From Defluviitalea saccharophila (GTDB lineage: Bacteria; Bacillota; Clostridia; Lachnospirales; Defluviitaleaceae): DNA of 64,000 nucleotides. The position numbers and the translations under genes are program-made. This document shows, in pieces, positions 16,758 through 25,718 of the stretch. The stretch lies in assembly GCF_038396635.1 (NCBI RefSeq), contig NZ_CP121687.1, positions 992,001 through 1,056,000 on the forward strand, given 5' to 3'. Positions within the stretch are counted from its first letter, which is position 1. Every line of letters begins with the position of its first letter. The notes below the pieces were generated by a model. It saw nothing but the letters and a program-made list of their open reading frames with translations. It searched no databases and was not told the DNA's origin.

Positions 16758-17285
16758 TTATAAACTATACAAAATATTAATATAGGGGATTTGCTTTGCC
16801 TTTACGACTTCTTCATTTTCCTCATTCCAAATGAGTACAACTGAATCCTTTGTTTTATTAATAGCATCTATATTATTGATTAACTCATAATTCATATCCA
16901 GATTTCCAACAACGTCACTCATAGTAATACGCAAAACATTATAAACTTCATCCTGATTCCCGTATAGATATATTGTCTTAATACCTTTTTTCTTTTGCTT
17001 TTCTAAGATGACTTTTGATACTGCCTGGATGCGGGTAATGGTTTCATAGGTTCTGACGATATAATGGTAGGTCTTCGCAGTCTTTTCTTTCATTCCTTCA
17101 GGAGTCAATATGTATTTTAAAGTTCTGGCATTTAATCTTTCGATCTTTATTAATCCTGTCTTGATCATCTTCTTTAAAAGTAAATTGACAGCTCCAAGAG
17201 AAAGTCCTGTTTTTTCTGCAATTTCCCGCTGCGTAATGTGTTCATTTTCCTGGATATGAGTTAGTATCTCAAGTTCTTTTTCCAT
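16758..17285 (-). CDS. Winged-helix transcriptional regulator
   Basis: A 175-residue protein. Residues 1-70 form a MarR/Lrp-like winged helix (ITQREIAEKTGLSLGAVNLLLKKMIKTGLI), followed by a helix and an alpha/beta domain (KTIYLYGNQDEVYNVLR, about 105-175) that recurs in regulators placed at the head of clostridial polysaccharide loci. It is codirectional with and 44 bp upstream of the aminotransferase gene, so it probably controls the glycan operon. The ligand is unknown. Confidence 0.87.
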   Translation of the reverse strand: MEKELEILTHIQENEHITQREIAEKTGLSLGAVNLLLKKMIKTGLIKIERLNARTLKYILTPEGMKEKTAKTYHYIVRTYETITRIQAVSKVILEKQKKKGIKTIYLYGNQDEVYNVLRITMSDVVGNLDMNYELINNIDAINKTKDSVVLIWNEENEEVVKAKQIPYINILYSL

Positions 17286-17401
17286 CTATAACGCTCCTTG
17301 TTCATAGTTTGAACGGTTTTATTGTACTTCATTTTTAAAGCCCTTGTCAATGTAAATGTATATATAAAATTTGTGACATACTCAACTATTTTGATCACAA
17401 G

Positions 17402-17449
17402 AGGGCTTTTAATTACATCGGAATTTCGGAGAAATATCTTATGTAATAA
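17402..17449 (+). repeat. 3'-end relic of the dispersed repeat (copy D)
   Basis: GAGGGCTTTTAATTACAT and the imperfect hairpin TTACATCGGAATTTC/GAAATATCTTATGTAA match the last third of copies A-C (GGGCTTTTT then the CATAGGAAATT hairpin), with several changes. The 5' two thirds are missing. Confidence 0.65.
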
Positions 17450-17453
17450 ATTA

Positions 17454-17472
17454 GGGCGAACAATGTTCGCCC
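17454..17472. repeat. 19-bp palindrome GGGCGAACAATGTTCGCCC, copy 1
   Basis: An 8-bp perfect inverted repeat GGGCGAAC/GTTCGCCC with a 3-nt centre. The same palindrome with centre AAA occurs at 26355-26373. No T run follows, so it is not a standard terminator. Confidence 0.75.
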
Positions 17473-17493
17473 ATACAAATTTTCTATGCTGTT

Positions 17494-19986
17494 TTAATAT
17501 ATTTTTGTAACTTCCGTTCCAGGATAATAGTGCTGAAGGATTTGTTTATAATTATACCCTTTATCCACCATTCCTTTTACGCCATTTTGGCTCATCCCTG
17601 CCCCGTGACCGTTTCCTCCGCCGAAAAAGGTATATCCGATAAGTTTTCCATCTTGGTTATTGGGCTCGATCACAAAAAAGGCACTGGGCATAATACTGTA
17701 ATCTTGCATAGTACTTCCATTGGATAAATTAATGACAATGGGTTCTTTCCCTTCAATATATTGCTTGGGCTGAAGAAGGAATCGAATATTATATTCCGTC
17801 AAAACTTTTATAGTTGCTTTGGAGCCTATTAAAACCATCTCCATGATATTGCCCCCCTGACCCCTTTTGACAATATCAATTTTTTTAAGGGTTCCAATGT
17901 TTTCTACAGGACGGCTTCTAAAAATATTATTTTCATCCAATACTTTAATGAGTTTTGGATTTGCTGCATATCGCTGTTTTAAATTCGCATTTATCGAAGC
18001 ACTAAGTTCTTCAAGACTCATCGTAATGTTCCATCTGAACCAACCAAACTCCTGATCATACCCGTCAATATCGGTTGCCTTGAAAAACTTTTTAGCGTTT
18101 TCTTCTTTACTAAGATCTCCAAAGTCTGTTCCCTCGAATTGTTTTTTAGACACCATATAAGGTGGTGTATAGCTTGGGAAAGATTTGTCCGCATAGTCAG
18201 CCCATACTTCTCCTGAATTTGCCGTATATCCGGAAGATGTTGAAAAAAAGTTGGCACTTATTACGCTTCCATTGTATTTTATTCCTTCATTTTGAGTAGC
18301 TTTAACCGCTTGTATGGAAATATCGGTTTCAGGGGTATTATTGTATACCTGGCACTGAACAGAGTCATCTACATTGCCTCCATAAGTATGAAAACGATTG
18401 GAATAAAATTGAACATAGGCATAGCTTCTTGCCGTAACTGCCTGTACTTTTGCAGACTCCAGTCCATGGGACGTAGGCATTTCACTGGGAACCACGGCAT
18501 AAAGATATTCTTCAATGGGTAATTCATTGACAATGCTGTACCCTTGATCTAATTGAACAATATCTAAAGTTCCTCGATATTTAGGATTCTGTCCGTTTCG
18601 CTGAATGGACAATACCTTTAACTTTCCATTTCCCGATTGGGTTCTAATTTTTACTCTGGGGATTTGATCGGATAACTTTTCTTCTTCCTCCTTGATATTA
18701 AAGCTCTCACCACTTTTGTAGATCTGTTCTTCATCTCCTATTTTGACTATGAAATTTTCATCGCTTGTAATCTTCACCTCTTGATGGACTAATCCTGTAA
18801 AACCGGTCTTATGAAGTGCTACACGAATTTTATTTGGAGTCGGTTTTTTTTCGATGATTGCAGCACAAATTTTGTTATCCTTTAAAATAAATCGTCCAAT
18901 ATCTTCTCCTATGGTAAGATTGCTTAGACTGCACCACTGGGGTTTTTCTCCGACAATACTGTATAATTTATAATCATTGGCAAACTCAATATGTCCTTTT
19001 CCTTCTAATTCTATTTTCTTCGAATCCACTAAAAGGACCCTTCCTGAAATGGCTTCTTCATAGGTTTTAAGAGAAATCAAAGATCCCGCTTGAATCTGTA
19101 TATCTCCGATTTTCCCTTTCTCTCCACTAAAATTATTATTGCTTTTATAGGTTCTGTGGACTCCTCCCACAAAAATAGTTATTTCGTCTTCAGAAGTATC
19201 TGCGATGTATACATTTGTAATAGTAGGCTTTTCCTCTTCGATTTTAAGAAATGCAAAAACTTCATTATCTTTTAACAATACTCTTATTTGTTTGTCTATA
19301 TAAGCATCCATGGGTAGTCCTGCAAAGCCGTAAATTCCTTTATCCGTACCCATTTCCCATGCATCCAGCTCAGTACTGTTCGCAGGAGTTGCTACTAAGA
19401 CAAATCCTCTTTCTCTAATTCCATATGCTTCTTCTATACTTTTTTCTCCGCTTAATTTACTCAAAAGACGCATATATATGTTTACCCAGTCATTATAAGT
19501 GATATATTTTTTTTGCATCTCCTTACTTAGATTCATTTTAACCTTGAATTTTCCTTCTGCGATTCTTTCAAGAAGGGTTTGTGCATTGGCATAGGTTAAA
19601 GGCTCCAATGGATTAAATACCTTTCCACTGCCATTCATAAATCCTTGAACCGTCGCTGCATTAATATACATATCATACCAATCACTTGGTTTGACATCCT
19701 CATATTGTATTTCTCGGTCCATTGTCTTGATATCAGCATAATCATTATAGGTTAAAGCAATCATCTTAGCTGCCAATGCTCTTGAAACAGGAATATTCGC
19801 ATCCACTTCATAAATAGCTCTTTCATTCTCAGAATTAGTTTCTTTATTCCTTTCCTTTTCCAGTACATCCGTTTCTTGCTTTACGTTTGGAACTTCTTCT
19901 TTAATGACCATGTTATTCGAGCATCCGAACAAAAAAACAACTAAGACGATCATTGCAAAAATCTTGATTTTTTCTGACGTATTCAT
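17494..19986 (-). CDS. SLH-domain lipoprotein with SpoIID/LytB domain
   Basis: An 830-residue exported protein. A lipobox (VFLFGCSNN) ends a short signal peptide; an S-layer-homology region follows (PVSRALAAKMIALTYND ... PSDWYDMYINAATVQGFM, about 75-150). The C-terminal third is a SpoIID/LytB domain: VVPSEMPTSHGLESAKVQAVTARSY and the terminal GHGAGMSQNGV with HYYPGTEV. SpoIID is a lytic transglycosylase acting on denuded glycan strands; LytB relatives enhance amidases. The frame extends to 20058, but GGGAGAGG precedes ATG 19986. Having both a lipid anchor and an SLH domain is unusual. Confidence 0.92.
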   Translation of the reverse strand: MNTSEKIKIFAMIVLVVFLFGCSNNMVIKEEVPNVKQETDVLEKERNKETNSENERAIYEVDANIPVSRALAAKMIALTYNDYADIKTMDREIQYEDVKPSDWYDMYINAATVQGFMNGSGKVFNPLEPLTYANAQTLLERIAEGKFKVKMNLSKEMQKKYITYNDWVNIYMRLLSKLSGEKSIEEAYGIRERGFVLVATPANSTELDAWEMGTDKGIYGFAGLPMDAYIDKQIRVLLKDNEVFAFLKIEEEKPTITNVYIADTSEDEITIFVGGVHRTYKSNNNFSGEKGKIGDIQIQAGSLISLKTYEEAISGRVLLVDSKKIELEGKGHIEFANDYKLYSIVGEKPQWCSLSNLTIGEDIGRFILKDNKICAAIIEKKPTPNKIRVALHKTGFTGLVHQEVKITSDENFIVKIGDEEQIYKSGESFNIKEEEEKLSDQIPRVKIRTQSGNGKLKVLSIQRNGQNPKYRGTLDIVQLDQGYSIVNELPIEEYLYAVVPSEMPTSHGLESAKVQAVTARSYAYVQFYSNRFHTYGGNVDDSVQCQVYNNTPETDISIQAVKATQNEGIKYNGSVISANFFSTSSGYTANSGEVWADYADKSFPSYTPPYMVSKKQFEGTDFGDLSKEENAKKFFKATDIDGYDQEFGWFRWNITMSLEELSASINANLKQRYAANPKLIKVLDENNIFRSRPVENIGTLKKIDIVKRGQGGNIMEMVLIGSKATIKVLTEYNIRFLLQPKQYIEGKEPIVINLSNGSTMQDYSIMPSAFFVIEPNNQDGKLIGYTFFGGGNGHGAGMSQNGVKGMVDKGYNYKQILQHYYPGTEVTKIY

Positions 19987-20188
19987 ATCTTCAACCTCTC
20001 CCTTGTACGTTTTATAGTAATAAATATATGTACAAACTCTTGTAAATATCTTTATCATTTATATTTGCAATATTCTTAAATTATGTGTATTTGTTTAAAA
20101 TAACCATAATTCACACTTTTCGATATTTATTTATTGTTTATTATAGAGTATAATAAGATAAAAACAACTTTCGCTGAGGGTGATACTA

Positions 20189-21787
20189 ATGAAATTCAAT
20201 GTTATATACTCAAATCCCTATATTCAACTGGTAGAAAAGGATGATGGATTCTATATTGAATCCTTTAAAAAGGGTTACACCTTAGAAGAATTAAATCAAA
20301 CATTAATAGACTTTCCCCAAGTGAAGATTACTAACTTTTTATCTTTAAAAAGGGCTGTTATGAATGCACCTCAATTTCTGATTAAATTTGGTGAAGTAAG
20401 AGAACGCGTAGAAGTTGAGATCAGCAGCGACCATTTAAAAGGATATGTTACTCTTTATGTACCAGAGGCGGAGTTAATTGGGGCAAGGCGAAAACAAACC
20501 ATAATGGAAATTACCGAAGCCCTGCAGAAAAAAGGAATCGTCTATGGCATCAAACAAGATGTTTTATTAATGGATTTAAAGCCTAAAGTTAAAATACTTA
20601 TAGCAGAAGGTAAGCTTCCTGTAGATGGTAAGAACTCAATAATAAAAATGTACGAAATCACCGAACCCAAACCTGAAATTACTGAAGATGGTACGGTAAA
20701 TCATTATGAACTGAATTTAATCAATAAAGTGAGCAAAGGCGATTGGTTAGGTGAGAGAATAGATGCAACTCCCGGAGAACCTGGCAAATCCATTTTAGGC
20801 GAAACCATTCCTGCTAAACCGGGTAAACAATTTCCCTTGTATTATGATAAACACTCCGTAGAGGAAGTATATGATGAAGAAAAAGGGATTACTACCCTAA
20901 TAGCTAAGAAAACAGGGGCTGTATTTTATCGTCAGGAAGTCATATACGTTTATGATTGTCTTGAAATTGAAGGAAGTGTATCTTTTGATACAGGTAATAT
21001 TAATTTTGATGGTTTCGTAAATATCAAGGGTTCTATTGAAGATAATTTTTCAGTAGAAGCTAAGAATGACATTCAAGTAATGGGTGTAATGGGTGTTGGA
21101 AGCGTAGAAAAGATTAAGAGCAGAGACGGCTGTATCTATATCCGCGGAGGAATCGCAGGGAAAAATAAAGCCCATCTATATTGCAAACAAGATTTATATA
21201 CAAAATTTGCTTCTGAATGTACTATTGAATGCGAAGAAACCGTGCATATTGGTTTTTACGCTATAAACTGTAATATCAAGGCAAAACAGGTAATTTTCGA
21301 ATCAAGAAGCAGTCGAATTATAGGCGGAAATATAGATGCAGAAATTAAAGTAGTGGCTAATGAGGTAGGAAACCGTTCCGAAATTCCTACAAATATTAAT
21401 ATACAAGGATTCAATAGAAAAGAATTAAAAGAAAGATTGGATGAGATTAATAAGTCTATTCAAGAGATTAATGATCAATTAATAGAATTCAAGCACAAAA
21501 TTGCTATTTACGCAGGAAGTGAAAATTTATCAGAACAACAGCAATTCGAATATAAGAAAATATCCAATCAATTTCAAGAAGTTAAAGAAACCCTTAAACA
21601 TCTTCAGTCAGAAAGAAAAAAACATATTTCTTATTTACGTACAAAAGGAGAAGGGGAAATTTCTATAAGCGGTCAAGTCCATGGAAATACAACCCTTACC
21701 CTAAAAAAGATTACGAAGAGAATTACTAATGATATAAAGGGACCGGTTACTTATTATGTCATGGATAACGAATTAATATGTGAATAA
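20189..21787 (+). CDS. FapA family protein (DUF342)
   Basis: A 532-residue soluble protein of the FapA/DUF342 family. An N-terminal region to about 165 precedes the right-handed parallel beta-helix (about 170-395, with the GDWLGERIDATPGEPG entry motif and repeated G-S/N-I blocks such as IEGSVSFDTGNINFDG), then a coiled coil (about 400-470) and a final beta segment. Relatives take part in flagellar placement or polar membrane localisation. ATG 20189 is chosen over GTG 20180 because GAGGGTGAT fits only the ATG. A GAF-domain gene follows after 41 bp, probably cotranscribed. Confidence 0.9.
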   Translation: MKFNVIYSNPYIQLVEKDDGFYIESFKKGYTLEELNQTLIDFPQVKITNFLSLKRAVMNAPQFLIKFGEVRERVEVEISSDHLKGYVTLYVPEAELIGARRKQTIMEITEALQKKGIVYGIKQDVLLMDLKPKVKILIAEGKLPVDGKNSIIKMYEITEPKPEITEDGTVNHYELNLINKVSKGDWLGERIDATPGEPGKSILGETIPAKPGKQFPLYYDKHSVEEVYDEEKGITTLIAKKTGAVFYRQEVIYVYDCLEIEGSVSFDTGNINFDGFVNIKGSIEDNFSVEAKNDIQVMGVMGVGSVEKIKSRDGCIYIRGGIAGKNKAHLYCKQDLYTKFASECTIECEETVHIGFYAINCNIKAKQVIFESRSSRIIGGNIDAEIKVVANEVGNRSEIPTNINIQGFNRKELKERLDEINKSIQEINDQLIEFKHKIAIYAGSENLSEQQQFEYKKISNQFQEVKETLKHLQSERKKHISYLRTKGEGEISISGQVHGNTTLTLKKITKRITNDIKGPVTYYVMDNELICE

Positions 21788-21828
21788 TCAACCGGATTAC
21801 TCTACTTTATATTTAGGAGGAAATCAAA

Positions 21829-23760
21829 ATGAGTTACGAGGATATCTTATCCAGAATTGACGAACAAAAGAAAAGTCAAGAAATTACTAGCCAGTTGTAT
21901 CGATATACAGGATTGCTTCAAGCTATACAATTTTTTTCTCAAAGATTTAGTGCTGAACAAATTCTGAATTTCACCTATGATTTTGTAACTGAACTTCTTA
22001 TAGTAGATCAGATTGCTGTATTTTCAAAACAATATGATCAGTATATTTTGATTAAATCCAAGGGATTTTCGTACACGAGCTATACCTTGCCTTTTGATGA
22101 AAATTATAATATGATCGCAAAATTTCATGGGCATATTATGAATGCAGAAGATATGGAACGTTTTCTTCCTTCTGATCTTCTTAAAGCTTTCCCTTCCCAT
22201 CTTGGGATTCCGCTCATGATAGAAGATGAGCTCTATGGCTTTATTTTGGCAAACCGAATGGATAAAGATTCTAATTTCAGTCAAGATGATTATATTATTG
22301 CTGAAGCATTAATGCAGCTCTTTAATACATCCCTGTCCAATTATAAAAGTTATCAGGACCTTCATAATGCAAAAGCCGAACTCGATGAAAAAATCTTTAA
22401 CCTTTTTGCAATCAATCAATCTTCAAAAGTACTCCTAAGTGAACTGAACTTATCTAATCTCTACAATCTTTCAATTGACGTGTTTTCTGAGCTGACTCAA
22501 AGCTCTATTACAACTTTCTTCTTATATGATGAAATATCAGAGTCTTACAAACTTAGAGGAATGAAAGACGCTTTTCATCCGTCTAACAAAATCAATCTTT
22601 CATTATATTTAAATCCAAATGCTGAGATTAATCCTGCTAAAACAATATTGGATATGAATAATTTAGAAGACATTAAATATTTTAATAGCATTTACATGAA
22701 TGGATATGATACAATTCAAGTTCTCAAGCCCTTATATATAGTGATGGTAACGAAAAACACAGAATTATTGGGCTTTGTAACATTGGGAAAAAATGTGGCT
22801 GGAAAACCTTATAATAAGGGAATTTTTGAATTAATCGAAAGTTTGTCTTCATCCAGCTATATTGCCTTATCCAATGCAAAATACTTTAAGCAGGCAAATG
22901 AGCAGAAAAAATTATTACAGAAAAAATTCGACCGTCTTATGTCTCTTAACAGTCTGATGAAAAATATTAATAGTGCTAAGACAATTGAACAATTAGCCCA
23001 TTTGACACTCAACACTTTAGAAATTTCTTTCGGTATGAAGACAGGATTGTTCGCATTATTCAACCCTAAAAATAATACTTTTAAAGTTTTAAGTTCTATT
23101 AATATGGAAAACTGTCTTGCTGAATTTCCTTTTGCAGACAGCCTGAATTGCCTTTTAGAAGGAGAAAATTTCATACTCAATAGTAAAGATCAAATTCCTG
23201 AATTTCTTCCTGAAGAGCTGTCTAATAGTTTAAGTGATGCATCCGGTGCCTTCTTGGCCCCTATTAACATTGAAAGTATAGAAAATGAATTATTAGGCAT
23301 TATAGGCGTATTCGAGTTTTCTGAAGGCATTCTTGCCGACTCTGAAAATGTTCTTACTGTAAATACCATTGCGAATCATATATCCCCTGTGTTATACCAT
23401 TTAAATCAAATGAAGGAACAGGCAAATCTGCTGTGTCCTAATTACGAAAATATTTTTATTAAGTCTTTAGAAAAATGTATTGAAGAAGCTGAAGAACTGT
23501 TTATGGATTTAGAGGTTATTCATATCCATAATTCTAAATTTTCCTTCACTCCTATAAAATTATCAGACGCAGCTTCAAACAAATATAAAAAAATATATAG
23601 GGTTACCAATAGTGATCTATTTATTATAGATTTTGATTTTAACACTGTGGAAGAATTAAAGTCCATTATTTCAAGTGAAGATGAAGTTGAAATAGCTCTA
23701 TACAAATATAAAAAGGATTTTAAAACCGTGGATGATTTTATGAATTGTTTCGCAAAATAA
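21829..23760 (+). CDS. Multi-GAF-domain sensory protein without output domain
   Basis: A 643-residue soluble protein made of about three GAF-like domains (about 40-170, 200-350 and 375-530) joined by helices, ending with a small alpha/beta region. The first holds FTYDFVTELLIVDQIAVFSK and LGIPLMIEDELYGFI, usual GAF blocks. There is no kinase, GGDEF, HTH or phosphatase domain, so it is a sensor or scaffold rather than an enzyme. It follows fapA and is closed by a very strong terminator. Ligand and partner are unknown. Confidence 0.8.
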   Translation: MSYEDILSRIDEQKKSQEITSQLYRYTGLLQAIQFFSQRFSAEQILNFTYDFVTELLIVDQIAVFSKQYDQYILIKSKGFSYTSYTLPFDENYNMIAKFHGHIMNAEDMERFLPSDLLKAFPSHLGIPLMIEDELYGFILANRMDKDSNFSQDDYIIAEALMQLFNTSLSNYKSYQDLHNAKAELDEKIFNLFAINQSSKVLLSELNLSNLYNLSIDVFSELTQSSITTFFLYDEISESYKLRGMKDAFHPSNKINLSLYLNPNAEINPAKTILDMNNLEDIKYFNSIYMNGYDTIQVLKPLYIVMVTKNTELLGFVTLGKNVAGKPYNKGIFELIESLSSSSYIALSNAKYFKQANEQKKLLQKKFDRLMSLNSLMKNINSAKTIEQLAHLTLNTLEISFGMKTGLFALFNPKNNTFKVLSSINMENCLAEFPFADSLNCLLEGENFILNSKDQIPEFLPEELSNSLSDASGAFLAPINIESIENELLGIIGVFEFSEGILADSENVLTVNTIANHISPVLYHLNQMKEQANLLCPNYENIFIKSLEKCIEEAEELFMDLEVIHIHNSKFSFTPIKLSDAASNKYKKIYRVTNSDLFIIDFDFNTVEELKSIISSEDEVEIALYKYKKDFKTVDDFMNCFAK

Positions 23761-23802
23761 TACCCTTGATCACAAGGGGCACACCCCTTGTGATCAAGGG
23801 TA
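23761..23802 (+). terminator. Very strong terminator of the fapA-GAF operon
   Basis: A perfect 19-bp stem (23761-23779 with 23784-23802) and a 4-nt CACA loop, beginning directly after the stop codon and followed by TTTTATTT. Inner part is TGATCACAAGGGG. It also shields the plus strand from the 6S RNA gene coming the other way. Confidence 0.92.
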
Positions 23803-23825
23803 TTTTATTTCGTACAAATAAAAAA

Positions 23826-24072
23826 CCAAAAAACACACCTGCAAAACAGGTGTGTTTACTTCATCTCAATACCCAAAATGTCGTTTCCCTGCATTTTGAC
23901 GCCCTAGCTCAAGCTAGGTGGGTGTTCTCACTAGAATTTCTGTCTTCCTCCGCCCAAAGGGAATTATCTTGAGGCCCGGCATCCATTCTAAAATATAGAA
24001 CTCCCAATCGTAATTTGTAGGTTCAAAATAGCAGGTTCGTCGATCATTCCAGGAAATGAGATTGCTTTATTT
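23826..24072 (-). ncRNA. ssrS: 6S RNA
   Basis: Only non-coding DNA lies at 23803-24143. On the minus strand a long rod-like RNA folds. The closing stem pairs ATCTCA (24062-24057) with TGAGAT (23868-23863), CCTGGAATG with CATTTTGGG (nine pairs including G-U), and CCTGC with GCAGG. The 3' part contains AACACCCACCTAGC with a CTAGCTTGAGCTAGG hairpin, matching the 3' side of the 6S central bubble. 6S RNA binds sigma-A RNA polymerase as a promoter mimic and damps transcription in stationary phase. A sigma-A promoter and an intrinsic terminator flank it. Confidence 0.88.
23831..23857 (-). terminator. Terminator of 6S RNA
   Basis: An 11-bp stem AAACACACCTG/CAGGTGTGTTT with a TTTTG loop on the minus strand, followed by TTTGGTTTTT. 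Confidence 0.85.
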
Positions 24073-24078
24073 ATGTTC

Positions 24079-24106
24079 ATTATATCATATCCATAAGAAA
24101 AATCAA
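24079..24106 (-). promoter_or_regulatory. Sigma-A promoter of 6S RNA
   Basis: On the minus strand TTGATT (24106-24101), 16-bp spacer, TATAAT (24084-24079). Predicted start near 24072, ten bases before the closing stem of the RNA. Confidence 0.8.
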
Positions 24107-24143
24107 GTACCTTTAATATCCATTTCAATTTTTAAATAGTAAA

Positions 24144-25232
24144 TTAAATAATTTCTTCAATAAATAAATCTTTTTCTACTCTTAAATCCAGTAAGGTATT
24201 ATCTACTCGGACAATAGGACGGGAAAGCTGCTGGGTATTGATAAATACTATTTCTCCTTCTTCACCACTGGATAATCGTACCCAACAATTCAAATAATTA
24301 TAAGCTATATTCTGTAAAAACGATAAAAGAAACTTTGTATCCAGTTTACCATAACACTCTCTCTCAAAGTTTTCAATTACTTTAAAAGGACAAAATCTTT
24401 CTCTGTAAGATCTGTTGGATGTCATAGCATCGTAAATATCCGATATCGCTACAATTTTAGCAAAATCATTAATTTGATCTCCTTTCGCACCCAGGGGATA
24501 GCCGGAGCCGTCATATTTCTCATGGTGCATAAGGACTGCCATCTTTATATTTTTATCAATATTTTGTTTTTCTACCATTCTAAAACCATAAACTGTGTGT
24601 TTTTTTATATGTTCAAATTCATCATCATTGAGTTTTCCCGGCTTATTTAATATTTCAATATCCACTTTCGTTTTTCCGATATCATGTATGAGTCCAGCTA
24701 CAGTGATATTCTTAAGATCCTCTCCCCTTAACCCGAGCCACTGTCCAAAAATGTTGCAAAGAAGAGATACATTAACAGAATGGGTATAGGTATAGTCATC
24801 TACCATTCTTAAATTATGAAGAAAAGCAAATAAATCGCTTTTAGTTTCCATCATTGACAGCATATCTTCACTTATAGTAAACAATTCCGATATGCTAATA
24901 TTTTTTCCTTCTCCTATGTCAACGATATGATAATGTAATTGATTAACCCCTTTACTATATGAAGACTTAAAAGCTTTAAAAGCATTGAGCTTTTTAATAC
25001 TTCTGCTTTTAACAACTTTAGGCTCATGTTTTCTGGCATATTCGATAGATACTTCTTCGACAATATAGACATAATCTATTTCGTACATATGGAGTTTTGC
25101 AATGCTTCTTTCATTTAAAGTTGTCCCTTTAGCCAAAAGTCTTAGCCCCACGGTATTAAACACATCATCTCCCAAGATCATACCGGGTTTCAAATCGTTG
25201 ACAGACATAATTTGAACAAGTTTTTCAGGCAT
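24144..25232 (-). CDS. HD-GYP domain protein, probable c-di-GMP phosphodiesterase
   Basis: A 362-residue cytosolic protein. The N-terminal part (about 1-70, a DUF3391-like domain with LKPGMILGDDVFNTVG) precedes the HD-GYP domain (about 135-330). His183-Asp184 (HDIGK), HHEKYDGSGYP (His236, His237, Gly244-Tyr245-Pro246) and DIYDAMTSNRSYR give the complete metal and substrate signature. Such enzymes hydrolyse c-di-GMP and so favour motility over attachment. It is the last gene of the Pit/V-ATPase block, 25 bp after lspA, and is followed by the 6S RNA gene. Confidence 0.93.
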   Translation of the reverse strand: MPEKLVQIMSVNDLKPGMILGDDVFNTVGLRLLAKGTTLNERSIAKLHMYEIDYVYIVEEVSIEYARKHEPKVVKSRSIKKLNAFKAFKSSYSKGVNQLHYHIVDIGEGKNISISELFTISEDMLSMMETKSDLFAFLHNLRMVDDYTYTHSVNVSLLCNIFGQWLGLRGEDLKNITVAGLIHDIGKTKVDIEILNKPGKLNDDEFEHIKKHTVYGFRMVEKQNIDKNIKMAVLMHHEKYDGSGYPLGAKGDQINDFAKIVAISDIYDAMTSNRSYRERFCPFKVIENFERECYGKLDTKFLLSFLQNIAYNYLNCWVRLSSGEEGEIVFINTQQLSRPIVRVDNTLLDLRVEKDLFIEEII

Positions 25233-25257
25233 TTTAATCCCCCGCTTACACTATGTT

Positions 25258-25713
25258 TTAATCAATAGGAGTTTTTTTAAAAAGGAGTAAAAACTGCAAC
25301 AGTATTGTCCCGAAAATGATAAATAAATCTGCAAGATTAAATATTGGACAGTTCTTAAAATTAAAGTGGAAAAAGTCAACCACATACCCCTTTTTACTTC
25401 TATCAATTAAGTTTCCTAAACCGCCCCCTGCAATAAAAGCAATAGCAACTTTGGTTAAAGTAAACCCTTTATGCCTAATAATTTTAAATAAATAAAGGAT
25501 TGTAAGTAAAATTGCAGGGAGTGTAACCATTTTAATAAATTTCGGATGATTTTCAAATAAGTTCAATGCAGCTCCTTTATTTCTATGCAGCGTTAATTTA
25601 ACTGTATTGCCTAAAATCGGTCTGGATTCCCCATTTTTCAACTTATTTTCTGCAAGCTTTTTAGTCCATTGATCAAGGATGATTATACCTAGACATATAA
25701 CAAAAAAAATCAT
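25258..25713 (-). CDS. lspA: Lipoprotein signal peptidase (signal peptidase II)
   Basis: A 151-residue protein with four transmembrane helices, the usual LspA length. The catalytic aspartates are D113 in GYVVDFFHF and D129 in FNLADLFI; N101-L-I-D-R and D14QWTKK are also conserved. It cuts the signal peptides of prolipoproteins after lipidation, a step needed by several lipoproteins in this window (iron and polyamine binding proteins, DctP, the SLH-SpoIID protein). It starts 5 bp after the V-ATPase subunit D stop, so it is in the same operon, an unusual pairing. Confidence 0.96.
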   Translation of the reverse strand: MIFFVICLGIIILDQWTKKLAENKLKNGESRPILGNTVKLTLHRNKGAALNLFENHPKFIKMVTLPAILLTILYLFKIIRHKGFTLTKVAIAFIAGGGLGNLIDRSKKGYVVDFFHFNFKNCPIFNLADLFIIFGTILLQFLLLFKKTPID

Positions 25714-25718
25714 GTAAT

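Noticed and set aside
23745-23972. Plus-strand ORF of 75 codons over the fapA-GAF terminator
   Set aside because: It begins inside the GAF gene end and crosses two terminator hairpins and the antisense of 6S RNA.
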